Shown: positions 8,623 to 18,382 of the stretch, one piece after another
Numbering within the stretch: position 1 is the first letter of the stretch
Layout of the letters: every line of letters starts with the position of its first letter
Assembly (NCBI GenBank): GCA_964504445.1
Contig: CAZDEO010000014.1
Coordinates: 1 to 64,000 of the forward strand
DNA length: 64,000 bases
Source of the DNA: JACSRF01 sp964504445
Lineage (GTDB): Bacteria > Chloroflexota > Anaerolineae > Promineifilales > Promineifilaceae
Reading direction: 5' to 3'
The notes under the pieces: model-generated
The model's database searches: none
What the model was told of the DNA's origin: nothing
The model's input: the letters and a program-made list of their open reading frames with translations, nothing else
Position numbers and translations under genes: made by a program

Positions 8623-10644
8623 ATGTTGATCGACTTTGGGCGTGAAGTCTGTGGTAATTTAGCCGTCGCCGAAAGCCGGGAATGGCTGGTCACCAACGGC
8701 ATCGGCGGGTTTGCGGCAGGTACCATTGCCGGGTTACTCACCCGCCGCTATCATGGGCTACTCTTCGCCGCCCTCCACCCCCCTCTGGGGCGCACCTTAC
8801 TCCTCGTCAAGCTGGACGAAACGGTTGAATATGACGGCATCTACCCCAAAAGCGGCAAATTTTATGCCCTGTACAACAATCGTTGGGCCAGTGGCTCCAT
8901 AGAACCCAACGGGCACCACCACCTAAATCGCTTTCACCTGGAAGGCACTACACCCGTCTGGACCTATGCCATAGCCAACGCCCTGCTGGAAAAGCGCATC
9001 TGGATGGCGCCTGGAGCGAACACTACCTACATTCAATACAAACTTACCCGCGCCACCGGCCCCCTAACGCTAAAAGCCAAGGCCTTTGTCAACTACCGCA
9101 ACTATCACAGCACGACCCTCATGAATGATTGGGAGCCAGACATTGAGCCGGTGGAACAGGGCCTGCGCCTGCAAATCTTCCCCGAAGCGCAGCCTTTTTA
9201 CCTGTTTAGTGACCGTGCCGTAATGACACCCCAATTTGACTGGTATGAAGAGTTCTTGCTTAGCATGGAAGAGTATCGCGGCCAAAATGACGTGGAAGAA
9301 GACCACATCTATGGCGCTCTCTGCCGCGCCACCTTGCAGCCAGGAGAGTCGCTGACCATCGTTGCCAGCACCGAAGCCACGCCCATCCTGGACGGTGATG
9401 CTGCCTATGCCGCCCGCCAGGCCTACGAGCAAGATCTTATTGCGCGGGCGGAAGCTTATCACCAGCGGTTGCTACCACCAGAAATCCGCCGAATGGTGCT
9501 GGCAGCCGACCAGTTTGTTGTGCAGCGGCCTACGCCCCAAGACCCCAACGGCCGTTCCATCATCGCTGGTTACCCCTGGTTCAGCGATTGGGGCAGGGAC
9601 ACCATGATTGCCCTGCCCGGCCTCACGCTGACCACCGGCCGGCCGGAAATTGCCGCCAGCATTCTGCGCACCTTTGCCCAATTTGTAGACATGGGCATGA
9701 TTCCCAACCGCTTCCCTGACGCCGGCGAGCGCCCCGAATACAACACCGTAGACGCCACCCTGTGGTATGTGGAAGCTCTGCGCGCCTACCACGCCGCCAC
9801 CGGTGATGACCAACTGGTGCGCGAGCTATTTCCCGTGCTGGCCAATATTATGGAGTGGCATCAGCGCGGCACACGTTACAATATCTACATGGATCCACAA
9901 GATGGCCTGCTGCACGCGGGGGAAGAAGGGGTGCAGCTCACCTGGATGGATGCCAAAGTTAACGACTGGGTGGTCACGCCGCGCATTGGCAAGCCGGTGG
10001 AAATTAACGCCCTGTGGTATAACGCTCTGCGGATTATGGCGGACTTTGCTACCCTGCTGGGGAAGGACGGAACAGTGTATGCCCAGTTGGCGGCGAAGGT
10101 GGCCGAGGGGTACGGCCGTTTCTGGAACCCGAAAATGGGCTACTGCTACGACGTCCTCGATGGCCCGGACGGGCACGACGGCAGCCTGCGCCCCAACCAG
10201 CTTTTTGCCGTCTCTCTACCCCACAGCCCTTTGCCCCCCGAAAAGCAGCGCTCCATTGTTGATGCCTGCGCCCGCCATCTGCTCACCGCCCACGGCCTGC
10301 GCAGCCTCTCCCCCGACGACAAAACCTACGTCGGGCACTATGGCGGCGACCAGCGCAAGCGGGACAGCGCCTACCATCAAGGCACGGTATGGGGCTGGCT
10401 TATTGGCCCCTTTGTCAGCGCACATCAGCGCGTTTACCAAAATCCGGCAGAGGCTTTCTCCTACACATCTTCACTGATCCACCATCTGGCAGACCACGGC
10501 GTGGGTAGCATCAGCGAAATATTTGATGGGGACCCGCCCTTTACACCGCGGGGCTGTTTTGCTCAGGCGTGGAGCGTGGCCGAGGTGTTGCGTGTATGGC
10601 AAGAAACGGAGCAGGAAACAAATAGGTCGTGCAAGGACACGTAA
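8623..10644 (+). CDS. Amylo-alpha-1,6-glucosidase / archaeal-type glycogen debranching enzyme
   Basis: A 673-residue cytoplasmic protein with the GDE_N domain (SREWLVTNGIGGFAAGTIAGLLTRRYHGLLFAAL, residues about 15-50) and the (alpha/alpha)6 GDE_C domain (SIIAGYPWFSDWGRDTMIALPGLTLTTGR, GMIPNRFPDAGERPEYNTVDATLWYVEAL, DRYQ-type ends such as RDSAYHQGTVWGWLIGPF). It removes alpha-1,6 branches during glycogen breakdown. The start is ATG at 8623, because AAGGAG lies 10 bases before it; the in-frame ATG at 8599 lacks a ribosome site. The downstream gnd gene and the beta-glucosidase fit a carbohydrate-use neighbourhood. Confidence 0.92.
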   Translation: MLIDFGREVCGNLAVAESREWLVTNGIGGFAAGTIAGLLTRRYHGLLFAALHPPLGRTLLLVKLDETVEYDGIYPKSGKFYALYNNRWASGSIEPNGHHHLNRFHLEGTTPVWTYAIANALLEKRIWMAPGANTTYIQYKLTRATGPLTLKAKAFVNYRNYHSTTLMNDWEPDIEPVEQGLRLQIFPEAQPFYLFSDRAVMTPQFDWYEEFLLSMEEYRGQNDVEEDHIYGALCRATLQPGESLTIVASTEATPILDGDAAYAARQAYEQDLIARAEAYHQRLLPPEIRRMVLAADQFVVQRPTPQDPNGRSIIAGYPWFSDWGRDTMIALPGLTLTTGRPEIAASILRTFAQFVDMGMIPNRFPDAGERPEYNTVDATLWYVEALRAYHAATGDDQLVRELFPVLANIMEWHQRGTRYNIYMDPQDGLLHAGEEGVQLTWMDAKVNDWVVTPRIGKPVEINALWYNALRIMADFATLLGKDGTVYAQLAAKVAEGYGRFWNPKMGYCYDVLDGPDGHDGSLRPNQLFAVSLPHSPLPPEKQRSIVDACARHLLTAHGLRSLSPDDKTYVGHYGGDQRKRDSAYHQGTVWGWLIGPFVSAHQRVYQNPAEAFSYTSSLIHHLADHGVGSISEIFDGDPPFTPRGCFAQAWSVAEVLRVWQETEQETNRSCKDT

Positions 10645-10696
10645 GATACGGCCGTTTCTCTGCATCCATCCTATAAACCAAATTGGAGGCAAATCT

Positions 10697-11608
10697 ATGG
10701 AACTGGGAATGATTGGTCTGGGCAAAATGGGCGCAAACATGGCTCGTCGTCTGCGGCAGGGCGGGCATCGGGTTGTAGGCTACAATCGCGGCGATGACAT
10801 CACCCGCACCCTGGCCGAAGAGGTAGGGCTGACGCCAGCCTTCTCTTTAGACGAGCTGGTGTCGCAGTTGACGCCGCCCCGCGTCGCCTGGGTTATGGTG
10901 CCCGCCGGTGCGCCAACAGAAAGCGTCATAAATGACTTGGCAGCGCTCATGACGCCTGGCGACATCATTATTGATGGTGGCAACAGCAACTACAAAGACA
11001 CGCTGCGTCGCGCGAACATGCTGGCTGACCAGGACATCCAGTTTATAGATGTGGGCACCAGCGGGGGCGTGTGGGGGTTGAGCCAAGGGTATAGCATGAT
11101 GGTGGGTGGCCCGGAAACGGCCGTTGCCCATCTGAAACCAGCCCTACAAACGCTGGCTCCTGGTCTGGAAAAAGGCTGGGGGCACGTTGGCCCTAACGGC
11201 GCCGGGCACTTCGTCAAAATGGTCCACAACGGCATTGAGTATGGCATGATGCAAGCTTATGCCGAGGGCTTTGAAATTATGAAAGCCAAAACAGACTTCA
11301 ATCTGGATTTGCACCAGATTGCCGAAATCTGGCGCTTCGGTAGTGTGGTGCGCTCCTGGCTCCTGGACCTGACCGCAAACGCCCTGGGCGAGGATGCCGA
11401 TTTAAGCAGCATCCAGGGATATGTGCCCGACAGTGGCGAGGGGCGCTGGACGGTCTTCGAGTCCATTGACTTGGACGTGCCCGCGCCGGTCATCTACACT
11501 GCGCTCATGGCACGCTTTGTTAGCCGGCAGGATGAAAGCTTTGCGGCTAAACTGCTAGCTGCCATGCGTAACCAGTTTGGCGGGCACGCGGTGCTAAAGG
11601 CTGAATAG
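10697..11608 (+). CDS. gnd: 6-phosphogluconate dehydrogenase (decarboxylating), short YqeC/NAD-type
   Basis: Oxidative pentose-phosphate enzyme producing ribulose 5-phosphate. The 303 residues begin with the Rossmann motif MELGMIGLGKMGANMARRL, then DIIIDGGNSNYKDTLRRA, DVGTSGGVWGLSQGYSMMVGG and GAGHFVKMVHNGIEYGMMQAYAEG, which contains the catalytic Lys and the substrate-binding Asn. The length near 300 is that of the short form, which often prefers NAD. ATG at 10697 follows ATTGGAGGC. An ACGGCCGT copy lies in the 52-base gap to the debranching gene. Confidence 0.93.
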   Translation: MELGMIGLGKMGANMARRLRQGGHRVVGYNRGDDITRTLAEEVGLTPAFSLDELVSQLTPPRVAWVMVPAGAPTESVINDLAALMTPGDIIIDGGNSNYKDTLRRANMLADQDIQFIDVGTSGGVWGLSQGYSMMVGGPETAVAHLKPALQTLAPGLEKGWGHVGPNGAGHFVKMVHNGIEYGMMQAYAEGFEIMKAKTDFNLDLHQIAEIWRFGSVVRSWLLDLTANALGEDADLSSIQGYVPDSGEGRWTVFESIDLDVPAPVIYTALMARFVSRQDESFAAKLLAAMRNQFGGHAVLKAE

Positions 11609-11611
11609 GCG

Positions 11612-12964
11612 CTAAATGGTCAACCCATTGGCCGCAATCACTTCTTTGTACCACAATGCGCTGTCTTTAAGATAGCGCGTTTGGGTTTCATAATCGACGT
11701 AAATAATGCCAAAACGCTGCCGGTAACCATGTGCCCATTCAAAATTGTCCATTAATGACCAGACAAAATAACCCGCCAGAGGCACGCCATTTTGCAAGGC
11801 GCGGTGGGCGGCGGCAAAGTGGTCCCGCAGATAATGCAAGCGGCGCGTATCGGGCACACGGCCGTTTTCGTCTGGCCCGGTGCTGTAACTGGCCCCGTTT
11901 TCGGTAATGTACAAGCGGGGAACCTGGTAAGCAAAATGCAAGCGGTTCAGTATGTTAAACAGGCCGTCCGGGTACACCTCCCAGCCCATCTCTGTGTGCA
12001 TTTCTGGCGGTCCGGCCACAACCATTACCGGCAAATTATCGGCAGCCTCAGCGCGGGCAATGTGGCGGGTATAGTAATTAACCCCCAAAAAATCCGTTGG
12101 CGTGGTAATGGTGTCCATATCGCCAGGCTGTATAAAGTCTAGCCCTTGGGGCAGGTAGGGCTGAAAATCGGCCACCATGTCCGCCGGGTAGAAACGGCCG
12201 TACAGTGGATCCAAGAACCAACGGTTTATGTGCCCATCAAGCCAACGCGCCCGGTTCTGGTCTGCGGCGCTAGGCGAGGCAGACATTACCCAACTTAGGT
12301 TCAAGGTAATGCCCACCTGGGCGCCGGGGCTGTTCTGGCGCAGGACGGGCACCGCCCAACCATGAGACAGCAAAGTATGGTGGGCGGCACGCAGGGCCGC
12401 TGCCCAATTCTTTCTCCCCGGCGCATGAACCCCACTTTGGTAACCCATAAAAGCCACCACCCACGGCTCATTGTGCGTAATCCAGTGCTTTACTCGATCA
12501 CCCAGCGCCCGTGACAGCACGTCAGCATATGCCACAAAGGCTTCGGCTGTACTGCGGGCTGGCCACCCTCCCTCGTCCTCCAACATCTGCGGCATGTCCC
12601 AATGATAAAGGGTCACAAAGGGGGTAATATTCGCCGCCAGCAGGCCATCCACCAGGCGGCTGTAAAAGTCCAATCCTTTCTGGTTGACCTGGCCACGGCC
12701 GTCAGGCAGTATGCGTGGCCAGGCAACGGAAAAGCGGTAAGCTTGCAAGCCCAACAACTGCATCAGGGCCACGTCTTCAGGCCAGCGAGAATAATGATCA
12801 CAAGCCACATCTCCGGTACTGTTGTCGGCAATTTTGCCCGGCGTGTGGCTAAAACGGTCCCAAATAGACTCGCCTTTGCCATCAACATCCCAAGCCCCTT
12901 CAATCTGGTAAGAAGAAGTGGCTGTCCCCCACAAAAAATCATTCGGAAAGGATAGTGCGTTCAT
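11612..12964 (-). CDS. bglA: Beta-glucosidase, glycoside hydrolase family 1
   Basis: A 450-residue (beta/alpha)8 enzyme hydrolysing beta-glucosides or beta-galactosides. FPNDFLWGTATSSYQIEGAW is the GH1 N-terminal signature, WITHNEPWV carries the acid/base Glu, and LYITENGASY the nucleophile Glu. There is no signal peptide, so it is cytoplasmic. It begins two bases after the AI-2E-family gene stops on the same strand, so the two are probably cotranscribed. It is convergent with gnd, leaving only three bases between the stops. Confidence 0.95.
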   Translation of the reverse strand: MNALSFPNDFLWGTATSSYQIEGAWDVDGKGESIWDRFSHTPGKIADNSTGDVACDHYSRWPEDVALMQLLGLQAYRFSVAWPRILPDGRGQVNQKGLDFYSRLVDGLLAANITPFVTLYHWDMPQMLEDEGGWPARSTAEAFVAYADVLSRALGDRVKHWITHNEPWVVAFMGYQSGVHAPGRKNWAAALRAAHHTLLSHGWAVPVLRQNSPGAQVGITLNLSWVMSASPSAADQNRARWLDGHINRWFLDPLYGRFYPADMVADFQPYLPQGLDFIQPGDMDTITTPTDFLGVNYYTRHIARAEAADNLPVMVVAGPPEMHTEMGWEVYPDGLFNILNRLHFAYQVPRLYITENGASYSTGPDENGRVPDTRRLHYLRDHFAAAHRALQNGVPLAGYFVWSLMDNFEWAHGYRQRFGIIYVDYETQTRYLKDSALWYKEVIAANGLTI

Positions 12965-12966
12965 AG

Positions 12967-14145
12967 TTACTCCGGTGTCTCCTTTATACTTTGGTTCGTT
13001 GCCTGGTCAGGCATTGTATCGGTCTGGGCCTTTTCATCGGCGGAGAAGGCCCAGCCGTAGGCTGTAAGGGCTAGCTGCACGCGCAAACCCCGCAAGCGCA
13101 AGATGTCATAGCTGTATACCTCGCGCACCAGGGTCGATAAAGTAGCCACCAGAGGAACAGCCAACAAAACGCCTAAAGCACCAAGCAGAATGCCAAAAAT
13201 GACCTGGAAAAGCAGCATGCCGCCAGCTGGAATATTCAGCTCTGCTTTGACCACGGAAGGTGTAAGAATATTGCTTTCTACCAACTGGATGAGCAGATAA
13301 GCAACGGCCGTAATCAACAACGCCGACGGATCATTAGCCAGGGTAAAAATAACAATAGGAATCAAAGGTAAAACAACCCCCACATTGGGTATCAGCGTCG
13401 CAAACCCAGCAAAAACCGCCACACTCATCACATTAGGCGTGTTCAGCACCAACCCCAATATTAACCAGACCAAAAACGTGGTAATAGTAATCGAAATAAG
13501 CAGCGCCGAAAGCCAGCTGCGCAGCGTACGATACAACTCATTCCAAATAGCCAGAGTGCGTTGATGGTAAGCTTGCGGCACAAGCAAGAGCGAAGCCTTG
13601 ATGTAGCTAAATGGATCAATGAGAAAAAAGATGCTCATGAAAAGAATAATCGCCAGATTCGCCACAGTAGAAGCCAAAATGCCAAATCCTTGCAGCACAA
13701 TAGGAATACCCGCATTTAGCAATGAAACAATACGATTAATCATCTCCTGACTGTTACCCAAAAAGCTCGAAACTTCCAAAGCGGGCAACAACTCCAACAA
13801 ACGATCGTTGCTTTCGCGCAGAGTTTGGTAAGAGTCTGCTGCATTGTTCAGGGCGCGGGGCGCTTGGGCAAACAAAGAAGCCGTTTCCCGTACCAGGTTG
13901 GGGATTACTATCAAAATAACGAGGGTGAGCAAAAGTAGCGCGCAGAGAATAGCTACCACCAGTGCCCAACGGCGGGGCCAGCCTAGGCGCACCTGCAAAA
14001 AATTAGCAGGAATGCTCATGGCCACGGCCACCACCACCGCCGCAAAACCCAAAAGCAGCGTTTGCCGCAGATGCCATACCCCAAACAGTAAGGCGACAAT
14101 GATAATGATGAAGATCACCCGACGTAAAAAGTCAGAAAAACTCAT
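12967..14145 (-). CDS. AI-2E family transporter (PerM/TqsA-like)
   Basis: A 392-residue membrane protein with about eight hydrophobic segments: two near the N-terminus, the periplasmic-type region RETASLFAQAPRALNNAADSYQTL, then FATLIPNVGVVLPLIPIVIFTLA and NILTPSVVKAELNIPAGGMLLFQVIFG, typical of this family. Members export small signals or act as ion antiporters; the substrate cannot be predicted. The hydrophilic tail (about 25 residues after AFSADEKAQTDTMPDQ) has no recognised domain. The downstream beta-glucosidase is probably in the same transcript. Confidence 0.88.
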   Translation of the reverse strand: MSFSDFLRRVIFIIIIVALLFGVWHLRQTLLLGFAAVVVAVAMSIPANFLQVRLGWPRRWALVVAILCALLLLTLVILIVIPNLVRETASLFAQAPRALNNAADSYQTLRESNDRLLELLPALEVSSFLGNSQEMINRIVSLLNAGIPIVLQGFGILASTVANLAIILFMSIFFLIDPFSYIKASLLLVPQAYHQRTLAIWNELYRTLRSWLSALLISITITTFLVWLILGLVLNTPNVMSVAVFAGFATLIPNVGVVLPLIPIVIFTLANDPSALLITAVAYLLIQLVESNILTPSVVKAELNIPAGGMLLFQVIFGILLGALGVLLAVPLVATLSTLVREVYSYDILRLRGLRVQLALTAYGWAFSADEKAQTDTMPDQATNQSIKETPE

Positions 14146-14281
14146 ACCTTATTCCTTCCAACAGATTGTCGAAGGAAATTTTACCACGTATTAGCGGGAA
14201 AAATGATGGGCCAAAGTTAGAGCATCTTTGGCTATGAGCCAGGTGCTAGATGATGAGAGGTGCCCCTTCCTTGGTAGCCGG

Positions 14282-15649
14282 TTACCCGAAGCGGAGGGGG
14301 AGACGAATGGTGAAGGTAGTGCCTACGCCGGGAGTCGAGTCCGCGGCAATTGTGCCGCCGTGGGCCAGCACCAGCGATTTGGCAATCGCCAACCCCAGCC
14401 CTGATTCATCTTCTTGCTGCAAACGTGACTTTTCTCCTCGATAGAAACGCTGGAAAATGTGCGGCAAGTCTTCGGGAGCAATGCCGCTGCCCGTATCGGT
14501 TACGGTCAGGCGCAAGGCTTGGGCGGTGACGGTAGCAGCCAGGGTAACGGCACCTCCCGCTGGTGTGTACCGTAGCGCATTGCCCACCAAATTGCCCAAC
14601 ACCTGGGTGATGCGGTCTGGGTCCATGGAGACCGGGGGTAAATTGGCTGGCGTGTCTACTTGTAATTTCACGCCTCGTTCCGCGGCCTGCACCTGGTGGG
14701 CAGCGGCAATGCGTGTAAGCAGTTCGGCTACATTTGTGTCTCGGCGATTAAGGGGCAGCTCGCCAGCGTCAGCTAGGGAGAGGGTGCGCAGGTCTTCGAT
14801 GAGGCGCTGTAGATGCTGGGCTTCTTTGTGCATGACGACGTACATGTCAGGGGAACCAGCCAGTTTGCCGTCGCTAAGGGCTTCGGTGTAGCCCAGGATG
14901 ACGCTGAGGGGGGTGCGCAGGTCGTGGGCGATATCGGCCGTCATTTGGCGGCGGCTCTGGTTAATGCGCGCCAGGTCAGCGCTCATCTGGTTGAAAGAGG
15001 CGGTCAGGTCGCCTAATTCGTCATGGGTGGTCACATCTACCTGGTGCCCCAGTTTGCCCTGGGCTACCAGTTGGGTGGCGGTGGTAAGCTGGAGGATGGG
15101 GCGGGTGAGGGTACGCGCCAGTAGCGCGCCCAGCAACAGAGCTACGGCCGTGGCCCCCAAGGCGCTGAGGAGTACGGCCAGGTTAATCCGGCGCAAAAAG
15201 AGGGCTTCCGGGGAGGTGCGCACGGGTAACTGTCCTCCCAAAGTGCTGAAAAGCAAATAGCCTACCTGGTGCCCATCCACTTCAATGGGCACCCATGGGT
15301 TACCGCTCAGGGAGGCAATACGCTCACCCATCTGGTACTCTGGCCCAGCTAACACCACAACCTGCTGGGCATTGAGCAAGGTAAACAGCAACGGCCGTTC
15401 CCCACCCGGTCGCATCATGCGCTGGCCATGGGTCGAGCGGAAAAACCAGAGGGCTACGCCATCCCAGCTTTGATTGGCCTCATAATATAAAGCCATGCGT
15501 TCCAGAAGGTTTTCTTGATAGCTGTCTAATACAAACTGGTCAAATTCTGATTGGGCGCGCTGGCCAATGAGCAGCGCCATGAACACCGCTCCGCTGAGAC
15601 CAACCAACAGGAAGGCCAGGGTGAGCTTCAGGGTCAGCGAACGAATCAT
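14282..15649 (-). CDS. Two-component sensor histidine kinase (HAMP, HisKA, HATPase)
   Basis: A 455-residue membrane kinase. An N-terminal transmembrane helix (LTLAFLLVGLSGAVFMALLIG), an extracytoplasmic sensor of about 130 residues and a second helix (LAVLLSALGATAVALLLGALLA) precede a HAMP domain (ARTLTRPILQLTTATQLVAQG). The H-box is MTADIAHDLRTPLSVILGYTEAL, the ATPase boxes GNALRYTPAGG, VTDTGSGIAPEDLPHIFQRFYRG and ESGLGLAIAKSLV. It overlaps the response-regulator gene by four bases, so the two form one operon and almost certainly one signalling pair. Confidence 0.93.
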   Translation of the reverse strand: MIRSLTLKLTLAFLLVGLSGAVFMALLIGQRAQSEFDQFVLDSYQENLLERMALYYEANQSWDGVALWFFRSTHGQRMMRPGGERPLLFTLLNAQQVVVLAGPEYQMGERIASLSGNPWVPIEVDGHQVGYLLFSTLGGQLPVRTSPEALFLRRINLAVLLSALGATAVALLLGALLARTLTRPILQLTTATQLVAQGKLGHQVDVTTHDELGDLTASFNQMSADLARINQSRRQMTADIAHDLRTPLSVILGYTEALSDGKLAGSPDMYVVMHKEAQHLQRLIEDLRTLSLADAGELPLNRRDTNVAELLTRIAAAHQVQAAERGVKLQVDTPANLPPVSMDPDRITQVLGNLVGNALRYTPAGGAVTLAATVTAQALRLTVTDTGSGIAPEDLPHIFQRFYRGEKSRLQQEDESGLGLAIAKSLVLAHGGTIAADSTPGVGTTFTIRLPLRFG

Positions 15650-16338
15650 CGGGTTTCCGCTGCGAAACGGTAGCCAATGCCATAGACCGTTTCTACGTAA
15701 ATGGGATTGCTAGGGTCTGGTTCCAGCTTGGTGCGCAAATTACGCACGTGGACGTCAATGGTGCGCTCGTAGCCTTCAAAGCTGGTACCTTGTAGCAATT
15801 CTAGCAAGTCGGCGCGGGCGTAAACGCGGCCCGGCGCAGCCATGAGGGTGGCCAGCAGGTCAAATTCCGAGGGGGTGAGGTTAGTAAGAAAGCGCTCGCC
15901 CACCTGGACGGTACGGCCGTTTCTATCCAACACCACGTCACGCACCCGCAGCAGTTCTGCCTCTGGCGCAACCTTGCCAGCGCGGCGCAGCACGGCGCGA
16001 ATGCGTGCCGCCAGCTCCCGCATGCTGAAAGGCTTGGTCACGTAATCATCCGCCCCCAGTTCCAGCCCCAAAACCTTGTCCGACTCCTCCAGCCTGGCCG
16101 TCAGGATAATGGTCGGGGTATTGGCTTCGCGGCTGTGGGTGCGCATAAACTCATAGCCACCCATTTCCGGCATCATCAAATCCAGCAAAATGAGATCGGG
16201 TTTTTCCTGGCGGGCCACGAAGAGGGCATCACGGCCGTTGGCGGCGGTGACCACACGAAACCCTTCCTGGATCAGATAGCTTTTTACCAGGGCACGCAGG
16301 CTTTCTTTGTCGTCTACTACCAGGATAGTCTTGGACAT
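15646..16338 (-). CDS. OmpR/PhoB-family response regulator
   Basis: A 230-residue regulator. The receiver domain has the acidic pair VVDDKES (D9, D10), the phosphorylated Asp at residue 53 in LILLDLMMP, and TKPF with the conserved Lys. The C-terminal winged helix ends with ERTIDVHVRNLRTKLEPDP and VYGIGYRF, typical of the OmpR class. It is the partner of the kinase that overlaps its 3' end. A heptamer inverted-repeat array lies between it and the YceI gene upstream. Confidence 0.95.
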   Translation of the reverse strand: MSKTILVVDDKESLRALVKSYLIQEGFRVVTAANGRDALFVARQEKPDLILLDLMMPEMGGYEFMRTHSREANTPTIILTARLEESDKVLGLELGADDYVTKPFSMRELAARIRAVLRRAGKVAPEAELLRVRDVVLDRNGRTVQVGERFLTNLTPSEFDLLATLMAAPGRVYARADLLELLQGTSFEGYERTIDVHVRNLRTKLEPDPSNPIYVETVYGIGYRFAAETR

Positions 16339-16342
16339 AGTC

Positions 16343-16405
16343 GTTAGCGGTTAGCGGTTGGCGGTTAGCTTTTAGCTAGGGGCTAAGAGCTAACCGCTAA
16401 CCGCT
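16343..16405. repeat. Heptamer tandem array with inverted second half
   Basis: GTTAGCG GTTAGCG GTTGGCG GTTAGCT TTTAGCT is followed in register by AGGGGCT AAGAGCT AACCGCT AACCGCT. The outer 17-base arms (16354-16370 and 16388-16404) are complementary with one mismatch, so the array can fold as a long hairpin. It fills the gap between the YceI stop and the response-regulator start and could act as a terminator or attenuator. Confidence 0.7.
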
Positions 16406-17208
16406 TATGAATTGGCCACAAACTCAATAATCAATTCTACTTCTTCTTCCACGTTGGCCACACTGGGCACTTCGGGAATGCGTAAGCCGTAGTCGGCGCG
16501 CTGAATGGTGGCGGTGGCCGTGCCGGAGATTTGTGTGGGGGAAATGGCCGTTGCCACCACGTTAAAAGTGACTTCTGTGGTCACGTCCCGAATGGTCAAA
16601 TCCCCCACAATGGTAAAGCCAATTTCCTCACCCACTGCAGCGCTAGCGGGCAAGCCATTCACGGCCGTAGGCGTGAACGTGATGAATTCATACGCGCCCG
16701 TGTCTAATATTTCGTTTTGGATAGCGCGATTGCGGAAGTTATTGTCCGTGGCCAGCCCGCGGGCGTTAATGCGCACCACGCCAACCTGGGCCGTCGACAA
16801 ATCAGCCAAATTCAGGGCCAGTTCACCCGCCACCTGGTCCGTTTCACCCACCACCGTAATGCGGTTACCCCGCAGATCTTCGTCCAGCTCAAAGCGCACG
16901 CGGGAATCAGCCTGGCTGATGCGGTAAACTAGCAAGCCTGCGCTTTCTGTATTACCGGATTCTTCCCCAAGGGCCGCTGTTGCTTCAGCCGCTGGCTCTG
17001 GCGCTTCTCCTTCCCCATTCGCAGCTGCGGGTTCTGCTGCCGGCATGCGGGTGGGTTCCACAGCCGTTTCCGGAGTTGGCGCAATTTCCAAAGGAACAGC
17101 CTCAATGGGAGCGCTGGGCGTGGGTGGCTCTTGCAGCACGCCGCACCCCGTTCCTACCAGGCCAAACACCAGAAGCAATACCAGGAAAGACCACATATTT
17201 CTTTGCAT
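16405..17208 (-). CDS. YceI-domain lipoprotein
   Basis: A 267-residue exported protein. The signal peptide MQRNMWSFLVLLLVFGLVGTGC ends in a lipobox with Cys, followed by a Pro/Glu/Ala-rich linker of about 80 residues. The YceI domain (SQADSRVRFELDEDLRGNRITVVGETDQVAGEL to the C-terminus) has the lipocalin-like pattern FRNRAIQNEILDTGAYEFITFTPT and TIRDVTTEVTFNV. YceI proteins bind isoprenoid-like lipids. ATG at 17208 is used because GGAGGT stands 10 bases before it; an in-frame TTG at 17226 overlaps that site. It lies between the export system and the two-component pair on the same strand. Confidence 0.88.
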   Translation of the reverse strand: MQRNMWSFLVLLLVFGLVGTGCGVLQEPPTPSAPIEAVPLEIAPTPETAVEPTRMPAAEPAAANGEGEAPEPAAEATAALGEESGNTESAGLLVYRISQADSRVRFELDEDLRGNRITVVGETDQVAGELALNLADLSTAQVGVVRINARGLATDNNFRNRAIQNEILDTGAYEFITFTPTAVNGLPASAAVGEEIGFTIVGDLTIRDVTTEVTFNVVATAISPTQISGTATATIQRADYGLRIPEVPSVANVEEEVELIIEFVANS

Positions 17209-17400
17209 ATTCGAAACTACCTCCAATCAATAAAGTGATTTTTTCAGGCCAGCGCGGGTACCGCCTCAAGGAAACCGGAGACAAGGCCGCGCCAGTCCCC
17301 AGGGCTTTCCCCCTTGCCTTCGCCTGATTGGAAGTAAATTCTAATGATAAATACGCCTCCCGTAACAAACATTGACAGGATATTTAGAAACGGCCGTGGC

Positions 17401-18300
17401 TTATTCTGGAACGCCATACAGCAAATTATTTACATAATCAGACAGGTCCACCTGTTCAGCCAGCGGCGTTTCTGCCAGCGCGGCCATCAGCTCCTCAAAA
17501 ACGGCCGTGACATCTCCCCCATGGGCGGCAATCAGCGCTGCTGGCGTCTGGCCCGCTGCCAGTTGTGCCCGCAGCTCCTCCAACGTCAATCCAGAGGCAG
17601 CGCCTATAATTTGCCACGCCGCTTCCAAAGAGCCAGCCCGGGGCGCAGGCGCTTCGCCCGTTTTCGTTTGCAGCAACCGCACCACGGCATTCATCAACGC
17701 CATTTCCTGCATCTCGCCAGCGTCGCTGCTGGCAAACTGAGCCTGGCGCGTAGCCTGGGTCGCCGGGTCTGCTTCACCGCCGCCAGGAATGCCACCTCCA
17801 AAGCCGCCGCCAGGACCACCGCCGGGCAGCCCACTGCCCATACCGCCGCCCCTAGAAAAACCCCCGGCTGTTCCCCCGCTACTGCCCTGGCCGCCCATGC
17901 CACGCCCAAAACCCAACACGCCATTTTCTTGCAAGGCAGTCAGGCTTTCCGTAGTCAGCTGCATGTTGGCAATGGCCGCCACCTGTTCGGCCGTCATGGT
18001 ATCTTGAATTTGCTGCACCACCGCATCCAGTTCCGCCTGGGCGGTGGTATCGCTGCTGCGGAGCGCGCTAACAGCCTGCCAAAGGGGTAACAGCGCTGTC
18101 GCCTGCGCTTCGTCAATGGCCAGGGCTGTTTCCTCAAGCTGCATAGTGCCCAGAGCCAACTGCCCCGGTACAGACAGGGCGTTTCGGTAACTGCTGGTTA
18201 GGCCGGCAACGGCCGTGTCTTCCGCCGCTACCCCTGCGCCATTACCAGTACAGCCAACCAACACCCCCAACAAACTCCACACCACCAAAAATCGCTTCAT
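17401..18300 (-). CDS. Gly-rich lipoprotein of unknown function next to a MacB-type exporter
   Basis: A 299-residue protein I do not recognise as a named family. The signal peptide MKRFLVVWSLLGVLVGC ends in a lipobox Cys. An alpha-helical region (about 40-120) is followed by a Gly-rich stretch of about 45 residues (GMGGQGSSGGTAGGF and similar) and a helical C-terminal part containing LTLEELRAQLAAGQTPAALI. ATG at 18300 follows AGGTGACTG. It directly follows the MacB-type permease on the same strand, suggesting it is cotranscribed and works at the same membrane. The permease itself carries a smaller Gly-rich loop (GRGGPGGGGDSG). Confidence 0.7.
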   Translation of the reverse strand: MKRFLVVWSLLGVLVGCTGNGAGVAAEDTAVAGLTSSYRNALSVPGQLALGTMQLEETALAIDEAQATALLPLWQAVSALRSSDTTAQAELDAVVQQIQDTMTAEQVAAIANMQLTTESLTALQENGVLGFGRGMGGQGSSGGTAGGFSRGGGMGSGLPGGGPGGGFGGGIPGGGEADPATQATRQAQFASSDAGEMQEMALMNAVVRLLQTKTGEAPAPRAGSLEAAWQIIGAASGLTLEELRAQLAAGQTPAALIAAHGGDVTAVFEELMAALAETPLAEQVDLSDYVNNLLYGVPE

Positions 18301-18382
18301 TTCAGTCACCTCAAAATTTTTAGCCGTCAGCTAGCCACCCTTTCCCCAAATCGCTATCGCCAACTGTTCCCAGCTCATTGCA